A stretch of 41,104 nt of DNA. Origin: a virus. Shown here one piece after another: positions 38,690-41,104 of this stretch (position 1 is its first letter; each line of letters starts with the position of its first letter). The position numbers and the translations under genes were made by a program. The DNA lies in IMG/VR virus record IMGVR_UViG_3300035666_000056, positions 1 through 41,104 of that record; one strand, 5' to 3'. The notes beneath the pieces are model-generated. The model was not told the origin of the DNA, ran no database searches, and was given only the letters and a program-made list of their open reading frames with translations.

Positions 38690-38716
38690 GGTGGGAGGGT
38701 TTGAAACCCTCCCACC
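38690..38716 (+). promoter_or_regulatory. Perfect 13-bp hairpin between early genes
   Basis: GGTGGGAGGGTTT (38690-38702) / AAACCCTCCCACC (38704-38716), G at the centre. No U-tract follows; the sequence continues AAACAGAAAGGATAAAC into the next SD. It is more likely an RNA-processing or stability element than a terminator. Confidence 0.7.
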
Positions 38717-38737
38717 AAACAGAAAGGATAAACAACA

Positions 38738-38962
38738 ATGAAGTTTGTAATAGTATATAACGACAAACGCATAAATAAGGCAGACTTAACCCTCGAGGTT
38801 GACGCAAGGGACTGGAACGAGGCAGTAGAGAATTTTTACATCTGGGTTTTACAAAGCGAAGGGTGGTCATCGTTTCCAGCAGATCTAGAAAATCTTGAGT
38901 ACTTTGCCGAGGGAGAGGTTGGAGTAAAGTTAACAGCGGTAAGGATAAACAAACATGAATGA
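38738..38962 (+). CDS. Early acidic hypothetical protein
   Basis: 74 residues, MKFVIVYNDKRINKADLTLEV then WNEAVENFYIWVLQ and an acidic middle. CAGAAAGGATAAACAACA precedes the ATG. Its last codons contain the SD of the next gene, which overlaps by 8 bases. No family is recognised. Confidence 0.6.
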   Translation: MKFVIVYNDKRINKADLTLEVDARDWNEAVENFYIWVLQSEGWSSFPADLENLEYFAEGEVGVKLTAVRINKHE

Positions 38963-39281
38963 GTACTTAGTTATTGTAATAGATGATAGTTATAGAGGAT
39001 TCCAAAGTAGTGTCAGTTATGCCACGGTGACCAAGGCACGGACTTCTTTTCAAGCGGAGATAAAGATAACAGAAGAGTATGTATATGAGATGTTAACAAA
39101 GGCAGAGGATCTGTGGCAATTAGAAGTTTTAAACTCTATGCGACCGATTACAGGTGAGTTATGCTCTATATATTACCAGAGGGTCAGTAATATATTTGCA
39201 TCGATGGGTTTCAAAATATATGCTTATGCTCTAAACAAAGTAGATGGTTTAAACACAGAAAGGATAAAGAATGAGTTATAA
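38955..39281 (+). CDS. Early hypothetical protein, paralogue of 36699-37004
   Basis: 108 residues, MNEYLVIVIDDSYRGFQSSV ... FQAEIKITEEYVYEMLTKAE ... ALNKVDGLN. It shares AE...TEEYVYE and the same helix spacing with the protein at 36699. GGTAAGGATAAACAAAC precedes the ATG. It overlaps the next gene by 11 bases, with that gene's SD inside its 3' end. Confidence 0.65.
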   Translation: MNEYLVIVIDDSYRGFQSSVSYATVTKARTSFQAEIKITEEYVYEMLTKAEDLWQLEVLNSMRPITGELCSIYYQRVSNIFASMGFKIYAYALNKVDGLNTERIKNEL

Positions 39282-39555
39282 TATAATTTCAAACAAAGAG
39301 AGAAACAAATTTATCAAGGAGAAGTTAAAAGTTGAATTCTCACAGGGATATAAATTCTCTGTGACCACGAGTAGAAGTGGATGGACTGACATCGCAGTTA
39401 CTATGAAAGATCCAAATAATAAATTTAACTTTGCCACACTTCAAGCGATTGAAAATTATGTTTTAGAAATAACAGAAGGCACGGACTATGAAATCTTAAA
39501 ATACTCAACAGATGAGGGAGATATAGATGTGCGTCTGAGTGTATATAGTAAATAA
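39271..39555 (+). CDS. LPD29-like small protein
   Basis: 94 residues. KEKLKVEFSQGYKFSVTTSRSGWTDIAVTMKD has the helix-then-KFSVr.sr....siDV pattern of the LPD29/'large polyvalent protein associated' module. In phages this module is found in polyvalent proteins or as small stand-alone proteins of unknown role. CAGAAAGGATAAAGA precedes the ATG. Its presence near an ArdC-like protein fits the polyvalent-protein toolkit split into separate genes. Confidence 0.55.
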   Translation: MSYNIISNKERNKFIKEKLKVEFSQGYKFSVTTSRSGWTDIAVTMKDPNNKFNFATLQAIENYVLEITEGTDYEILKYSTDEGDIDVRLSVYSK

Positions 39556-39574
39556 TTTTAGAAAGGATTAAAAC

Positions 39575-39832
39575 ATGACATCCAAAGAAAAGAAAGAATT
39601 GAGCAGTGAATTGCTTGATGCCATAAGTGACAGAATGGTCGAGAACATTGAGTATTTAGAGGACAGAACTATTAGGTTGTATTACCAAATAGTCTCCCAA
39701 GGTGAGTTTGATATAAAGTATGTTAAATCACTATTTGATAATTTTAGAACCGAGCTTATATCCGAGCAATGCGACTTGGTGTGTTTAGCAGTAGAGGAGG
39801 CAGTCAAAAATGCAGAGTCAAAACAAGGTTGA
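39575..39832 (+). CDS. Acidic helical early protein
   Basis: 85 residues, all-helical and acidic (LSSELLDAISDRMVENIEYLEDRTIRLYYQIV). TTTAGAAAGGATTAAAAC precedes the ATG. It overlaps the next gene by 23 bases. No family is recognised. Confidence 0.6.
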   Translation: MTSKEKKELSSELLDAISDRMVENIEYLEDRTIRLYYQIVSQGEFDIKYVKSLFDNFRTELISEQCDLVCLAVEEAVKNAESKQG

Positions 39833-40145
39833 ATTCTATCACAGAGGAGTACTTACCTCGCCACAGCTTAAACTGTGGCAGGTATATGAAGGGTTTAGAG
39901 TAGAAAGAGACCAAATTAAAAATGATTCTATGGTCTCAGCACTTGCTATATATCCGTTGAATATTTTTCTATATCAAAGCAAGAGTTTTGAAGGTGTAAA
40001 ACCCGAGGATAATATTTACTGGGATGTGGTATGTACAGGCGATGGCAATATAACAGCACTTGTAAATCACCTGCGATGCATAAACGATAGTTGCTATTTA
40101 AATATAGATTACGATGACGAGCATGTAGAAAGGAGAAAATTATGA
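39810..40145 (+). CDS. Early hypothetical protein
   Basis: 111 residues, MQSQNKVEFYHRGVLTSPQL, mixed alpha/beta, with Trp, Tyr and Asp in the C-terminal half (INDSCYLNIDYDDEHVERR). GAGGAGGCAGTCAAAA precedes the ATG, a stronger SD than the early consensus. It is coupled to the next gene by ATGA. Confidence 0.6.
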   Translation: MQSQNKVEFYHRGVLTSPQLKLWQVYEGFRVERDQIKNDSMVSALAIYPLNIFLYQSKSFEGVKPEDNIYWDVVCTGDGNITALVNHLRCINDSCYLNIDYDDEHVERRKL

Positions 40146-40390
40146 AATATCCATTTAAAAAGGTAATCATAAGGGTCTCCGCTTTGCTATTTGTCTGGTT
40201 TCTATATTTGAAACACAAAGATCCGTGGGTGTATTTGATTTATTTCTATATCCTATATGCCGAGGTTAAGTTTCACAAACAAGAGGAGGCACTGGATACG
40301 GAGCGGTTTAAAACAGAACACTGGAGAGACAAGGCACTCGATTATCTGGAGATGTATAAGAAACATGGTGTTAAAAAAACAAAGCAGTGA
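40142..40390 (+). CDS. Early membrane protein (two hydrophobic segments)
   Basis: 82 residues. Residues 7-24 (VIIRVSALLFVWFLYL) and 29-42 (WVYLIYFYILYAEV) are hydrophobic, followed by a charged helical tail. GTAGAAAGGAGAAAATT precedes the ATG. The topology suggests a hairpin in the inner membrane. The role is unknown. Confidence 0.6.
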   Translation: MKYPFKKVIIRVSALLFVWFLYLKHKDPWVYLIYFYILYAEVKFHKQEEALDTERFKTEHWRDKALDYLEMYKKHGVKKTKQ

Positions 40391-40396
40391 TATAAT
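40388..40396 (+). promoter_or_regulatory. Extended -10 promoter for the replication block
   Basis: TGATATAAT lies 41 bases ahead of the HTH gene at 40437 and overlaps the stop of the membrane-protein gene. No -35 consensus is present. It is the same nine-base element as at 21403-21411. It could drive the HTH, annealing-protein, initiator and helicase genes as one unit. Confidence 0.5.
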
Positions 40397-40436
40397 ACAA
40401 CTGATGTAAATTATTTATTTAAGAAAGGATAAATTT

Positions 40437-40679
40437 ATGGAGTTTAATTCATATAACAAAGGTAACAGTAAAGTGTATCAAGGTGTGTCTCTAATTTTTG
40501 AGCATTTCAAAGAAAGAGAAGCAAAATTAGTCCATGCACTTTATAACCACATTTCTGTAGAAGAGGTGGCACAGGTGCTTGGTGTAACTAAGAAGTTTCT
40601 ATATACCAATTATGGTGCAATCAACACAGAGAGATCGGAACTTCTAAAAAGAGTGAGAAAAGAAAAGAGAGGCAAATAA
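40437..40679 (+). CDS. Small HTH DNA-binding protein
   Basis: 80 residues. The central segment HISVEEVAQVLGVTKKFLYTNYGAI is a helix-turn-helix (V.EVA..LGVTK..LY). The N terminus contains FKEREAKLVHALYN and the C terminus is basic (RVRKEKRGK). TAAGAAAGGATAAATTT precedes the ATG. It directly precedes the annealing-protein and initiator genes. It is a candidate regulator for the TATACTAGTATA operators or for origin firing. Confidence 0.65.
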   Translation: MEFNSYNKGNSKVYQGVSLIFEHFKEREAKLVHALYNHISVEEVAQVLGVTKKFLYTNYGAINTERSELLKRVRKEKRGK

Positions 40680-40680
40680 T

Positions 40681-41104
40681 ATGGCATGGAACTTAGAAAA
40701 CTATGAAACAGTTGAAGAGAGAATTAATAAATTCTATGCAAAGTTTCCAGAGGGTCGGATATTAACGGACATTTATTACCACGCGATGGACTATGTTGTA
40801 TTTAAGGCATCCGTGTATATAGATGACACTTTGGTATCCACAGGATTTGCATCGGAAAGCTCCTCTTCAGCTCGAATGTCTCAGTCTTTCTTAGAGAATG
40901 CTGAGACCTCTGCCATAGGTAGAGCACTGGCAAACTATAACTTCGCTAAAAAGGGATCTAGACCTTCAAGGGAGGAAATGTTAAAGGCGACTTCAAACTT
41001 AGACGATAATGGCAATCCTATTAGCAAACCTGCGCCTGTTAGTACAACACCACCTGCAGACGATGACAGGTTAAGGTATGGCAAACAGGTGATGGCACAG
41101 GTAT
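40681..41104 (+). CDS. Putative single-strand annealing protein, N-terminal part (continues at base 1)
   Basis: Starts ATGGCATGGAAC one base after the previous stop; GAGAGGCAAATA serves as SD. MAWNLENYETVEERINKFYAKFPEGRI, then FKASVYIDDTLVSTGFASES, then ENAETSAIGRALANYNF and SRPSREEM. The AETSAIGRALAN signature is frequent in phage ERF/Rad52-like annealing or ssDNA-binding proteins. Joined over the circular junction the protein has 205 residues and stops at 321. It would act in recombination-dependent replication or repair alongside the helicase. The family is assigned by pattern. Confidence 0.7.
   Translation, partial: MAWNLENYETVEERINKFYAKFPEGRILTDIYYHAMDYVVFKASVYIDDTLVSTGFASESSSSARMSQSFLENAETSAIGRALANYNFAKKGSRPSREEMLKATSNLDDNGNPISKPAPVSTTPPADDDRLRYGKQVMAQV
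40978..41104. repeat. Terminal overlap, right copy (identical to 1-127)
   Basis: Identical to bases 1-127 and in the same reading frame as the gene starting at 40681. This copy should be removed when the genome is closed to 40,977 bp. Confidence 0.95.

Noticed and set aside
1-41104. Stop-codon recoding (as in some phages of recoding hosts)
   Set aside because: TGA, TAA and TAG all end genes cleanly, often in ATGA or TAATG overlaps, and Trp is encoded by TGG.

Overview
The window is one complete circular genome of a short-tailed (podovirus-type) tailed bacteriophage, opened inside a gene. Bases 1-127 are repeated exactly at 40978-41104, so the unique molecule is 40,977 bp. The gene starting at 40681 runs through the junction and stops at 321. 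The DNA is AT-rich and uses the standard code (TGA, TAA and TAG all act as stops). No integrase, excisionase, partition operon or lysogeny switch was recognised, so a lytic life style is likely. No DNA or RNA polymerase was found, so host polymerases are presumably used. Many early genes have a Shine-Dalgarno of the form AGAAAGGAT(AA), which points to a bacterial host whose 16S tail ends in ...CCUUUCU. The host cannot be named from the sequence.

Layout: a control region at about 34.15-35.48 kb fires two arms. The rightward (+) arm, 35.5-40.98 kb continuing through 1-5.3 kb, holds many small early genes with unknown function, an ArdC-like N-terminal domain, a small HTH protein, a putative single-strand annealing protein, a replication initiator (461-1258) and a DnaB-type helicase (1255-2094). 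The initiator gene contains two perfect 23-bp tandem repeats, a 12-bp repeat pair and a 9-bp inverted repeat in its linker, which is a good candidate replication origin. The leftward (-) arm, 34.15 down to 5.37 kb, is the late region. In transcription order it encodes a tiny membrane protein, a ParB-MTase fusion, terminase small and large subunits, portal, small head-region proteins, a coiled-coil protein, a 1353-residue virion protein and a cluster of very basic small proteins. These are followed by an HNH protein, scaffold, SU10-like major capsid protein, a glycosyltransferase/methyltransferase cassette, a PD-(D/E)xK nuclease, the large tail fibre, tail-tube (nozzle) proteins A and B, a three-module tail-collar protein, an XhlA-like holin candidate and a CHAP endolysin with its own holin-like C terminus. 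The two arms converge on terminators at 5.31-5.38 kb.

The control region is the most unusual part. It carries three back-to-back perfect AT-only or nearly AT-only hairpins (arms of 11, 15 and 16 bp, each with a TCT loop). It also has a set of promoters whose spacer contains the same 12-bp palindrome TATACTAGTATA, and a structured leader ahead of the first early gene. One gene (21475-21801, Nmad1/DUF1599-like) runs against the late operon with its own extended -10 element. A glycosyltransferase is split at its inter-domain linker into two ATGA-coupled reading frames. Early and late genes appear to start translation differently: SD-led for most early genes, and A/T-only SD-less leaders for several virion genes.
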